DNA of 64,000 nucleotides, taken from contig NZ_OZ034915.1 of assembly GCF_964030655.1 (NCBI RefSeq), positions 310,001-374,000 of the forward strand, in the 5' to 3' direction. Under the pieces are notes generated by a model. It had not been told where the DNA came from, ran no database searches, and saw nothing but the letters and a program-made list of their open reading frames with translations. The DNA is from Spiroplasma endosymbiont of Poecilobothrus nobilitatus. GTDB taxonomy: Bacteria; Bacillota_I; Bacilli_A; Mycoplasmatales; Mycoplasmataceae. This document shows positions 28,541 through 37,596 of the stretch, in pieces. Within the stretch, counting starts at the first letter, position 1, and every line of letters begins with the position of its first letter. The translations under genes and the position numbers were made by a program.

Positions 28541-29767
28541 AGAGTGCACACATTTTAGTAAGTACTAATAAAAAGTATTTACTATTTTTTAATTATATCT
28601 TTTTCTTTACGATTTGAATATCATGTATTTCATTTTATAACATCTTGTATATATTATTCATGTGAATTATATATTTTATTATGGATTGTAGCTTTCTTAA
28701 GTAATGAATGAAAACTTTCTATAACAATATTATCTGCACAGTGGTATTTTTTCCCCATTTAAATTATAATGCCGTTAGATAAACATTTATCGTGATAAAT
28801 AGTGGATGTATATTGATATCCGTGATTTGAGTGAATTATTATTCCATTCAGATCTTTTTTTATTAATTTTATTTTATTAATTGCATCATTTAAATTATCC
28901 ATTACTAATTTATTGTCATTATATTTAGATCACTTTACATCAACTATTTTTTTAGTATATCCATCAATAATTGTTGATTGATAATATCTTTCTCATTTTC
29001 AAATTAAATATGTTACATCAGTATATAGTACTGAAAACTTTGTTTTTATATCATTGAATTTACGATTAATTAAATCAGGATATTGCAATAAGCTTTTTTC
29101 TTTATTCTGTTTATAATTTATTTTTCTTCTCATTTTTCTTACATATTCAGGTTGTATTTGATTATCACGCATAATTCTTAAAACTTTTTTTGAATTATAT
29201 TTTATACCATAATCTTCTTTTAAATATTTAGTAATTCTTCGATAACCAAATTGTTTTAAATTTTATTCATAGACTTTTACAATATCATTTATTGCTTTTT
29301 TATCTTTTTTGCTACTGTCATAATTTTTATATTTATCTCAATAACTACGTTTTAACCCTGTTACTTCTAGTAATAATTTTATTGAATATTCACGACAATT
29401 TTGTTTAATAAAAGAGACTATTCTTAGTTTGCTTAATTGTAAAAGTCATGGAGCTTTTTTAATAATTCATACCTTGTTTTATAATATTCTAAATTTCTTT
29501 TGGCAAAAGAAATTTTAGGTCCTTTAGGATTGTTTAATTTTCCTTTTTTATGATTTGTTCATCAAGATTCTACTGTATTTGCATTTATATTATATTGTTT
29601 TGCTACTATTCAACAACTTTTTTGTTTAATTTCCTCAATGATTTTTGTTCTAAATTCTGATGTATATTTGTTATATTTTTGTCCTTTTTTTGCCATATAA
29701 AAATGCACCCCCTATAAAAATTTAACAAAATCTTTTTTTATTTTACTTACTTTTTGGGGTGCAGTCT
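28541..29767 (-). mobile_element. IS-C copy 2 (IS3 family), decayed
   Basis: Ends are TAGAGTGCACACATTTTAG at the left and GGGTGCAGTCTT at the right, partially inverted (GTGCAC/GGTGCA, then AGTAAGTA in both). GAA is found just outside both ends, compatible with a 3-bp target duplication. It interrupts the structured RNA region. The same ends surround the tRNA-Trp nest at 14457. Confidence 0.85.
28600..29694 (-). pseudogene. IS-C copy 2 transposase, several stops
   Basis: OrfA starts at about 29694 (MAKKGQKYNKYTSEFRTK) with an HTH (IVAKQYNINANTVESWWTN) and reaches a stop after YELLKKLHDFYN. OrfB (LSKLRIVSFIKQNCREYSI) has the IS3 features GYRRITKYLKEDYGI, YTDVTYLIW and ADNIVIESFHSLLKK. It is broken by TAA after IVKVYE, after SNGIII and after YNSHE, and the second catalytic Asp is Asn (HSNHGYQYTS). 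Clearly inactive. Confidence 0.82.
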
Positions 29768-30113
29768 TGAACACTTTATAAATAAATTTGCGATAGATTT
29801 GTCCCATCGAGGATGGCGGCGGTTTTAAATAAACCACAAAGCCAGCACTATGATCTTCAAGGTGCAAGTGAATTTATTTTAAAAACTGAACGTTTTGACC
29901 TGAAATGGTGCGGAAGAAGAGAGAGAATTCTCTGGCTTTACCTTATAAAAACAACTGTCGATTATTAAACAAACAATATACCGCCATCGATCACCCCCAG
30001 TGAAACGGATGGCGTAGTAAATAAATAGATAAATACTTATATAACCAATCTTCGCTTTGGCACTTTCACTTGGGAGTGAGTGCCAGCGATTTAAAACTAG
30101 GAGGAATTAAAAA

Positions 30114-30296
30114 ATGATATGTAATAAAGCATTAAAAATTACCAATAAAGATATTATTTATGAACAAATTAATCGTGATTATTTAGATAATTGAGAATTA
30201 AAATTATATCTTAAATTTGGTAATGAAGAACGACATGTTGGTATTAGACGTAGACTTTGACTTAAATTGCAAATGATATGAAATTGATGAGATTAA
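30114..30296 (+). CDS. Small prophage protein, 60 aa
   Basis: Starts MICNKALKITNKDIIYEQ after a strong AGGAGG. Its C-terminus (VGIRRRLWLKLQMIWNWWD) uses four TGA Trp codons and looks like the wrong frame: the overlapping frame at 30235 gives a more natural acidic sequence. One base change may have split an original protein of about 80 aa. Function unknown; first gene of the RecT operon. Confidence 0.5.
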
Positions 30297-30360
30297 AGAT
30301 TTAATTAGTGATTATTTAGAAGATGAAGAAGCAGATTACGAGTTAATAAATTATGAATAA
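30235..30360 (+). CDS. Small acidic prophage protein (frame-shifted continuation?)
   Basis: MLVLDVDFDLNCKWYEIDEI and an acidic tail (DYLEDEEADYELINYE), 41 aa; an in-frame ATG at 30223 could add four residues. No ribosome binding site is seen, which supports this being the C-terminal part of the gene starting at 30114 after a frameshift. The next gene overlaps its end. Unknown function. Confidence 0.4.
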
Positions 30361-30517
30361 AAGATATTTATTAGTAATGAAAGATAAATATAGCTTAAAT
30401 ACTATATATTTTTATACATTTGATGAAGCGAGAATTTATTCTGAAAATTTAAATTATTGTAAAACAACTATTATTGATTTAGAAGACGAAAATATTAAAT
30501 GACAAGGATGTGAATAA
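30353..30517 (+). CDS. Small prophage protein, 54 aa
   Basis: MNKRYLLVMKDKYSLNTIYF to DENIKWQGCE, start overlapping the previous stop. A short single-domain protein with alternating strand-like segments. Not recognised. Tight packing with both neighbours is typical of phage early operons. Confidence 0.55.
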
Positions 30518-30518
30518 T

Positions 30519-30656
30519 ATGTGAAAAGATGAAGATGGCAATGTTTATACCGAAGAAGAATTATTTAATGAAGCACTTGAGGAATGTAATTCAGAAGATA
30601 GTGCTTATGAGTATATTGATACATTAATTATGGAAAAGAATTTGGAGGAAATTTAA
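30519..30656 (+). CDS. Small acidic prophage protein, 45 aa
   Basis: MWKDEDGNVYTEEELFNEAL to MEKNLEEI; strongly acidic and helical. The second codon is TGA (Trp), so it is invisible in the standard code. It starts one base after the previous stop. Function unknown; small acidic phage proteins are often DNA mimics or inhibitors, but there is no evidence for this here. Confidence 0.55.
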
Positions 30657-30658
30657 TT

Positions 30659-31360
30659 ATGGCAGATTTAAAGTTAAATAATGAAGTTAAAAATATTACT
30701 TATCCGTTTTATTTAAAAGGAAATGATTTTAAAGAATTAAGTTTAAAAGCATTAACAATTAAAAAATGAATTGATGAAAATGGGCAAGAATTAGCAGAAT
30801 TTATATATTGACAACAAGCTTGATTAATAAATGGAGAATATAAATCACAATCACTAAAAGATTTAAAATTAATAGTTTCAAAAATTGATTATGTTTTTAG
30901 AGAACCATTAGAATTAATAAAAATTTTTAAAGATGAATTAAATTTTATTAGAAAAGATATTTTAAATTTAGAAAATAATATTAAGAATAATCATGATTCT
31001 TTAAAAAATAGTGTAATTAATATTCAATTTCAAAAACAAAATGAAATTATTGAAACTCATAAAAAAGAACAATTTTTAGAAATTAAAAGTGTAGCAAAAC
31101 AAGAGCAAGAATTAAAAATTATTACTAGTAATTTTCGTAAAGATAAATTATTAATTAAAGATATTGAAGTTATTGGTATTAATGATGATTTTTTACAAAA
31201 TGCTGATAAATTAGAACTTATTAATATTATTAAAAACTATTTAATTGTTGATGAACAAATTGTTAAAAATGAAATTAAAGAACAATGAGATAGTAATAAA
31301 GATATTAATTTAATTGGTATTAAAGGTATTAATTTTAAAATAAATAAAGGAGAAAAATAA
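30659..31360 (+). CDS. Prophage protein upstream of RecT (DUF1351-like)
   Basis: The 233-aa protein starts MADLKLNNEVKNITYPFYLK and is largely charged helix (LIKIFKDELNFIRKDILNLEN; KKEQFLEIKSVAKQEQEL) with coiled-coil character. The position directly before recT, and size, match the DUF1351 family that accompanies RecT in Gram-positive phages; the family assignment is inferred from context more than from motif. GGAGGAAAT precedes the ATG. Several TGA Trp codons. Intact. Confidence 0.65.
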
Positions 31361-31361
31361 T

Positions 31362-32276
31362 ATGGCAAATATAGTAGAATTTTTAAGAACAGATAAGGCA
31401 AATGATTGAATAAAAAGTAAATTTTCAAATGAAAATGAAATTGCAAGATTTAAAAGTAATATTGTAGCAATATCAAATAGTAATGAATTATTACAAAAAG
31501 CAGACCCAAAAACTATAATGACTGCTTGTTATCAAGGTGTTTTATTAAACTTACCTATGGAAAGACAATTTGGTTATGCTTATGTTGTTCCATATAACAC
31601 TAAAATAACAAGAAATATTAATGGCCGCGAAATACAAGAATGAATTAATCAAGCTCAATTTCAAATGGGTTATAAAGGTTATATTCAATTAGCACAAAGA
31701 AGTGGTCAATATTTAGATATGTCAGTATCAGATGTTAGAACTGGTGAATTAGTAAATTATGATCGATTAAAAGGAACTAGTTTTAATTGAATACAAAATG
31801 AAGATGAAAGAGAAAAATTATCAATTATTGGTTATGTAGCATATTTTAAAATGGTTAATGGTTTTGAAAAAACATTATATATGACAAAAGAACAAATGGA
31901 AAATCATTTTATGAAATACTCTAAAACTTATGCTAAAAATAAATCATTTTATATTGCTAGTTTTGATGAAATGGCATTAAAAACTGTATTAACATCATTA
32001 TTAAGAAAATGAGGTATTATGTCTGTTGAATTACAACAAGCACATAAATCAGACCAAGCAGTTATTACAACTAATGATGAAAAGATTTATATTGATAATG
32101 ATGGCAATGTTGGTAAAAATAAGGGGCAAATGAGCGACAAAACCCTATCAAATAATATAAGTAATAATATCATATATAATGAAGAAATAGTAGAAACTAA
32201 TGACAATGTGGTTAAAGAAGAAGATATATCAAATGTAGTACCAGTTAATAGTGAAGATGCTTTTGAATGAGCATAA
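31362..32276 (+). CDS. recT: RecT-family single-strand annealing protein
   Basis: The 304-aa protein anneals complementary single strands during phage recombination. Family features are NPKTIMTACYQ-like ADPKTIMTACYQGVLLNLP, RQFGYAYVVPYN, QFQMGYKGYIQLAQRSGQY (the RecT core), YFKMVNGFEKTLYMTKEQM and FDEMALKTVLTSLLRKWGI. The C-terminal 70 residues are acidic and Asn-rich, a usual tail for binding partner proteins. Reading requires TGA as Trp at several points. It starts two bases after the upstream gene. No RecE-type exonuclease is visible nearby. It appears intact although the prophage is decayed. Confidence 0.93.
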
Positions 32277-32731
32277 AAATAGGTATTGGCCCATCAGGAA
32301 CTGGCACTACAGCTATTTCATTAATTAATGACAATAAATTAATTGATAAATATGAATATAAAAATAATAACTGAATTACGTAAACCGATATTATTTTAGA
32401 TGCTTTAAGATTAGATGCAATTATTAATATTGAAGATTGTTTATATACAGCTGCTAATGCTAGTAAAGATAGAGATGATTTATTAAAAGTAATTGGAGCA
32501 GTTAAATACAATACAAAGAAAGTAAGCAATATTAACTGATTATCACCAAAACATACTAAATCAGTTGTTAAGAATATTGAAAATTTAAGTAAATATAATG
32601 ATAGTTGTTTATGAGAATTTGAAAAAGATTTTAATTTAACTTATCAATATGGTAAAGGTTGAAAATATAATAATGAAAAAATAAGTAATCATTTACGAGA
32701 TGCAATTATTATTGCTAATTATGAGAGGTAA
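32267..32731 (+). pseudogene. Phage P-loop-like protein, in-frame TAA
   Basis: Starts MSIKIGIGPSGTGTTAISLI, overlapping the recT end. The GPSGTGTT stretch is a Walker A motif in which the invariant Lys is Thr. TAA at 32381-32383 interrupts it (NNNWIT then TDIILDAL); the frame then stays open for 116 codons to IIIANYER. Phage NTP-binding proteins of the Sak4 type sit beside recombinases, so this may be a relative; that is inference. Damaged in both motif and frame. Confidence 0.6.
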
Positions 32732-32735
32732 TATT

Positions 32736-32924
32736 ATGAAGCAATCATATAATCAAAAAACAGGAAAATATTATTCTTTTAAAATTCGGAATGTTAATAT
32801 TTACTTAAATGAAAATTAAGAACAAGTTTGAAATGAATTAAATTTTGATACTTATTCTCAAAAAATAGAATATCTTATTAATTATTATATTGTAAATAAT
32901 AAAGGAGATGACAAAAATGAGTAA
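32736..32924 (+). pseudogene. Small prophage protein with in-frame TAA
   Basis: MKQSYNQKTGKYYSFKIRN to YLNEN, then TAA at 32817-32819, then EQVWNELNFDTYSQKIEYLI to NKGDDKNE. About 62 codons in all. The end overlaps the start of the next gene. Not recognised; looks like a decayed phage gene. Confidence 0.5.
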
Positions 32925-33105
32925 TAATTATATTTTATGTTATCGTTCAGAACAAGGTAATCGGCCTTGTAAAACTCCGCTTGATGAATATATAACTGGT
33001 ATTGATCCCAAAGATGTAGATTTAAATTCACTATGAAATTGAGAGTATTTAATTAAAACATATGGCGAAAAGAATTTAATTATATTAAAAACAAATAAAA
33101 AATAA
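32917..33105 (+). CDS. Small prophage protein, 62 aa
   Basis: MSNNYILCYRSEQGNRPCKT to EKNLIILKTNKK, preceded by AAAGGAGATGA. Two Cys residues (LCYRS, RPCKT) and Gly/Asp-rich middle part. Intact. It is the last gene of the prophage operon and is followed at once by a terminator. Function unknown. Confidence 0.6.
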
Positions 33106-33128
33106 CCTTAATTCTGGTTATTTTTTTA
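33099..33128 (+). terminator. Terminator of the RecT operon
   Basis: AATAACC / GGTTATT stem with a TTAATTCT loop and a following T-run. It overlaps the stop of the last prophage gene. Confidence 0.8.
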
Positions 33129-33160
33129 AATACTATTTGTTAGTTTTCTAATAGCGTCTT

Positions 33161-34383
33161 TGGAATGGCAACACTTTTTAGGACACTTTTTATATAGACA
33201 TTTGTTTTCTAAAAGTAACTGGAGATAAATAATTTAAACTGCCATGAATTCTAATATTGTTATATCAATGCACAAAATCAAAAAGTTCGTATTTTAATTG
33301 TGTTAAATTTTTAAATTTTTTACCCTTAATAAATTCAGTTTTAAAAGTTTTGTAAGTTGTTTCAGCCACAGCATTATCATAAGGGCAGCCTTTATTGCTT
33401 AATGATCTTTTAATATTAAAAGTTATTAAAATTTCATCAATGATTTTATTTTTAAACTCATTACCACGATCAGTATGAAATAGAGTTATTTGATTTAATG
33501 GTCGTGTTATTTTATGAAAAGCTTGTTGGACCAGTTCGGCTGTTTTATTCGGCCCAGCACTATAAACAATTATTTCACGATTAAACAAGTCAATTAATAA
33601 ACAAATATAATGTCATTTAGCGCCAACTTGAACATATGTTAAATCACTAACAATAACTTCATTAGGTTTTTTGTTGTTAAATTGACGATTTAAAATATTA
33701 TTAATTTGGTCATTATTGACTGTTGTTTTATGATTATGATATTTTAATTTGGTGTATTTAGAAACCAAATTATTTTTGATCATAAAGAATCTGATTTTTC
33801 GCCGCGATAAGATGATATCTTTTCTGTTTAAAATAACTTTAATTTTGCGAGCCCCATAAATTTTGTGGCTTTTATTAAAGGCACTGATAATTTCTTGTTC
33901 ATAATTATTAACTTACTTGTTAATACATTTATTAGTTTGATAATAATACGTTGATTTTGATAAACCCAAAATCTTACATATTTTTCTTACTGAATATTTT
34001 GTTTTGTTGTTATTAATTATTGTTATTTTTTGGCCATTATCAGTGCGGCTTGCTTTAAAATGTCATTTTCCATTTTCAAGTCTTTAAGTTATTTTCGTAA
34101 AGTTATTATTTCATTTTCTTCTAGTGTGCGATTGTATTTTGCTTTAAATGAACCAGAATTATTATAATTTTTAACTCAACTATAAATAGTTGGTTTTGGT
34201 AAATTATATTCTTGCCCTAGATTAATAACACTTTTACCATTTTTATATAGCATGACAATTTGTTTTTTTAAATTCTTCATAGTATGAAGTTTTATTTCCC
34301 ATTTTTATATTCCTTCTTTCTTAATAATTTTATCTAATTTTGAAGTCTATATAATTATGGTCCTAATAATTGTAGCCTATCCA
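33161..34383 (-). mobile_element. IS-A copy 6, decayed
   Basis: Full-length by ends (TGGAATGGC left, GCCTATCCA right, 1223 bp) but with inactivating mutations. Flanking triplets differ (CTT and ATA). It joins the prophage end to a 5'-truncated IS30, so the junction is a rearrangement or deletion. Confidence 0.88.
33190..34297 (-). pseudogene. IS-A copy 6 OrfA/OrfB, both broken
   Basis: OrfA has an extra A in the KKQIV codons near 34265 (frameshift) and a TAA in place of GAA in LRKEL near 34090. OrfB (33190-33969) has TAA for CAA in NKQVNN near 33913, while the DDE part is open. This is an older copy than copies 3-5. Confidence 0.82.
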
Positions 34384-35362
34384 ATATAAACATGTAAAAT
34401 ATGATGAACGAAATTTATTTAAAGATTTATTATTATCTGATAATTGCAAAAAGAAGAATGGCACACTTAATTTATCTGAAATATCAAGACAAACGGGGGT
34501 CGTGCAGTTAATACTATTAAAAGAGAAATAAATCGATTTAAAAAGGTAGAAGATTATATGCCAGTTGAAGCACAAAAAGATTATAAACAAAAAAGAAAAA
34601 AATGTATTAAAAAACTGCCCACATTTACAGACGAACAACAAGAATTTTTAAATTTACGATTTAATATTCTTTACGATTCACCAGCAGAAATTATTCAACA
34701 ATTTTTAATAAAGTTTTGTGTCAAATTTCCTGCTTGTCTTAAAACATTTTATAAATGAATTTATTTAGGTCTTTTGGGTTTGTTAAATAAAAATTTATTA
34801 AATGGTGGTAGAAGAAATAGAACAAAGAAAAGACCTGATAATCGCGGAAAATTAGATGAAAGATTTAGATCAATTTGAGATATTGAAAATAAACAATCTA
34901 ATGTTGGTTGATTTGAAATGGATACGGTAGTTGGTAAAGACCATCAATCTAGTTGTTTAGTATTAGTTGAGCAATCAAGCAAAAAATAATTTGCTATGAA
35001 ATTAGAAGAACATACTGCTAATGAAGTTTTAGAAAAATTTGAACATATAGTTAGAATTAATGATTTAGTTGGAAAAATTAAAGGAATAATAACAGATAGA
35101 GGAAAAGAATTTAGTAAATTTGAAGAAATGGAAAAGATTGCTGGAGCTAATGTTTATTATTGTGACCCAGGTTCACCTAAACAAAAACCCTTAATTGAAA
35201 GAATAAACCGTGAATTTAGGAAAAGATACCTTAAGTGAACAGATTTTAACCTTGTTACTCAACAAAAAATAGATTGAGTAGTTGATGTTATAAATGAAAA
35301 ATTAAGGCCTTGTTTAAATTGAAGAACATCTAAAGAAGTATTTTTAGAGAATTTTAAATAAG
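34384..35362 (+). pseudogene. IS30-family transposase, truncated and broken
   Basis: The N-terminus is cut by IS-A. Remaining parts are the IS30 HTH (LNLSEISRQTG, then NTIKREINRFKK in another frame after one inserted G near 34497), the FEMDTVVGKDHQSS catalytic segment, TDRGKEFSKFEE, and the C-terminal SPKQKPLIERINREFRK. TAA replaces an aromatic codon at 34987-34989 (SSKK then FAMKLEEHT). The DDE residues are all recognisable. Not functional. Confidence 0.85.
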
Positions 35363-35552
35363 TTTATTTGAAGCAAAATTTAATAAATTATTTTTCAGTG
35401 TGCTTAAATATGTTTAAAATAGACTAAACTTACAAATATTTTATTTTTTTTAAAAAAATAGTTGCATTTATTTTAAATGATGTTATTATCATAATAACAA
35501 GAGACAGAATTTGCTGCTTGAATTTACATAATACATAACATAAAAAATAATT
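35363..35552. other. Intergenic, AT-rich
   Basis: The right end of the IS30 element presumably lies near 35400 (TCAGTGTGCTT), but its left repeat is gone and the end cannot be fixed. No gene is seen up to IS-D copy 4. Confidence 0.4.
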
Positions 35553-35651
35553 TTGATTTTGTAGAAAACTCTTGATGAAATAAAAAAAATCATCAATATG
35601 ATAACTTTAAAAGAAAATTATATAAACTTTTAATATTGTTATTTAACTTTT

Positions 35652-36791
35652 TTATACGTTAAAATATAATACCGATAATTGTTGGTTTGGCGTTAAACCT
35701 TTATGCTGGTATTTTAATTTTCAGAGATTTAAATAATTTTGAATGTTCGTGAAACCTAAGCCATGATAATGAATTAAGTATTCTTTAAGATTTGATTTTA
35801 ATTTACTAATTTTATTTAACTTCCGATAACTAGCATCAGGATTTGTGCTAGTTTTAGTTGCTAATAAAATAGAATTTGTTTGTTTTGCTACTAATAAATA
35901 TAATGGTTGCATGTCAGAAATAATAATTGAATTTTCTTTGATTAATTGTTTATTAATATTTTCGATAGTAATAAAAAAGTTGAGGTTTGTAAGTATAACA
36001 AACAAAATTAAATTTACTTATTAATTAAGTAATGCAAAAAAAATGCTTAATATTAGGTTTTTAGTAAATTTATTTAATTTGTTTAGTTGTTTTTATTTAT
36101 ATTTTTTGTAAAATCTCAACTTTTGTAATGCTATCATATTTTCAATAATTCACTGTTTTTGTAATCGTTTTGTGTTGGTTGATTTAACATAAATATTATT
36201 ATTGCTATCAACAGCCATTTGAATAGAACATTTAGTGTTGGTTGAAAATGAATCAAGATGAATTTTTCTTTTATCAAATTTATCTTTAAAATTACCTTTG
36301 TGGATTTCTTTAATAAATGTTTCATCGATTTGAATTTGGCCATTTAACATTTTAAATTTTAATTGGGTGTTTTCTAATTGTTTTAATTTCATTATTTTTT
36401 GGCGATTATATCAAGCGGTTTTCGGTGATGTTTTAATAAAGTGGGAAATCATTTTACTAGATTGGCCTAATAATGAAATTTGAATCAATAAATTTCACTG
36501 TTCATAATTTAAATGACTTCAATATGTAAAATGATCACGAAAAGCATCAAAACTAGAACGACATTTTTTGCATAAATATTTTTGTTTCCCTTCAGGATTA
36601 TGACCATTTTTAACACAATAAAAAGATTGACAATTAGGACATTTAATACCTTTATCCCTAAATTTTTGATCAATTTCATTTAAGCGTTTTTGTTTTTTAA
36701 TTAATTCTGCTTCTTTTTTGACTTTTTCATGAAATTCTAAAAATTGATCATCTGTTAAACTATTTATTAATTCTTCAATTATTTTTTCCAT
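35652..36791 (-). pseudogene. IS-D copy 4 transposase, split by MITE-2
   Basis: Start at 36791 (MEKIIEELINSLTDDQFLEF), zinc ribbon CPNCQ...CKKCRSSF, QIDETFI and ISDMQPLY are all in frame. Without the insertion (180 bases including duplication) the length is exactly 960 nt, as in the intact copy. No other stop is visible, so the MITE alone inactivated an otherwise normal copy. Confidence 0.85.
35964..36135. mobile_element. MITE-2, 172 bp with 8-bp target duplication
   Basis: Inserted in the IS-D transposase. Imperfect terminal repeats GATAGTAATAAAAAAGTTGA and, at the other end, GATAGCATTACAAAAGTTGA (complement). ATATTTTC is found on both sides (35956-35963 and 36136-36143). No coding capacity. 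Confidence 0.85.
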
Positions 36792-36846
36792 TAATTATTC
36801 ACCTCTTATATTAAAAATATACCTAATTTTAGGTATATTTTATAAA

Positions 36847-36905
36847 TATTGTAGTATACCACACACATTTTGGAGATTGCAAGAAAACAAGAAAAAATAA
36901 TAAAA
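36847..36905 (+). pseudogene. 3' tail of a paralogue of the 6556-7068 gene
   Basis: TTGTAGTATACCACACACATT and the following bases encode CSIPHTFWRLQ, as in the gene at 6556, then ENKKK and TAA. The next 40 bases (AATAATAAAATATATAATT) also match the 3' flank of that gene. The rest of the gene is lost at the IS-D junction. Confidence 0.65.
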
Positions 36906-36989
36906 TATATAATTTAAAATAAAAAAATATCATTAAAAATGATAAATATATAAATAAAAATTATAAAATTGACGCACTAAAAAATATTT

Positions 36990-37510
36990 TTTATTAAAAC
37001 TTTATAAATTTTAAATTATTTAGTTAAATTGTTTAAAAATTCAATTGGTGTCTGAAAGTTTAAAGATTTATGTACTATTTCAAAATTATAAAAATAATAG
37101 TAATTATTAAGTTTATTTTGTAAACAAACTGCATCCAATATTTTTTCTTCAAATACAAATAATTTACTATAATTTTGATGAAATCTTTTAATCTTACCAT
37201 TTGACTGTGGGGAACGAACCGGTGTTGTTTGATGAAAAATATTTTTATTTGTTAAAAATTGAGTAAAAGTAGTTTCTTTAACAGTACTTTTTTGATTATT
37301 ACGATGACTACTAATAAATTCAGAACCGTTATCAGTTCTAATTCGTGTTATTTTAATACCAAATATTTTTTAAAATCATTGATTGCTCTTTTAACAGAAT
37401 CAAATAGCATTCTCAGTGCTTAATTTATCATAAATATAACCCAATGCCCATCTTATTCTTTCATCAATAAAATCATAAACATAATATTTTTCTATAAAAT
37501 TAAAGCAAGT
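36990..37510 (-). pseudogene. rve-type transposase remnant (possibly plectrovirus-borne)
   Basis: Read in shifting frames: YVYDFIDERIRWALGYIYDK, then IRTDNGSEFISSHRNNQ, FTQFLTNKNIFHQTTP, RSPQSNGKIKRFHQNYSKLF and KSLNFQTPIEFLNNLTK to TAA near 37013. TDNGSEF and SPQSNGKIKRFHQ are the second Asp and the Glu/Lys region of an rve integrase. There are at least two frameshifts and the N-terminus is missing. Transposases of this type are associated with SpV1-like spiroplasma viruses; that link is from memory and unverified. Confidence 0.65.
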
Positions 37511-37596
37511 ATTGATATCAAAAGCAAGAAAAAAATGATATAATTTTAGAGAAAAAATTTATTGACTGTTATAATTTAAAAATTTGAGGTAAAATG

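Larger units (their letters stand above)
28341..30092 (+). ncRNA. Putative large structured RNA, split by IS-C
   Basis: Without the IS (28541-29767) this is about 520 nt of non-coding, GC-elevated sequence at the head of the prophage operon. Helices visible: TGTGGGA (28347-28353) with TCCCACA (28406-28412), enclosing GTTATTT-T-AAATAAC (28356-28370) and the palindrome ATGAGTTTAAACTCAT (28390-28405); GGTTT/AAACC (29821-29835); AAAGCCAG (29838-29845) with CTGGCTTT (29932-29939), enclosing GCAC/GTGC and AGAGAATTCTCT; CGCCATC/GATGGCG near 29983-30013; TGGCACT/AGTGCCA with CACT/AGTG inside at 30058-30087. GCCATCC (28413-28419) can pair with GGATGGC on the other side of the IS. It resembles ROOL/GOLLD-type phage RNAs in size and setting; class not established. 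Confidence 0.6.
35553..36849 (-). mobile_element. IS-D copy 4, one end lost, carries MITE-2
   Basis: The right terminal repeat is present (TTGATTTTGTAG at 35553). The left repeat is missing: after the TATAAATAT of the leader, the sequence switches at 36849 to a fragment homologous to the gene at 6556. A 172-bp MITE plus 8-bp duplication is inserted in the transposase. Confidence 0.85.
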
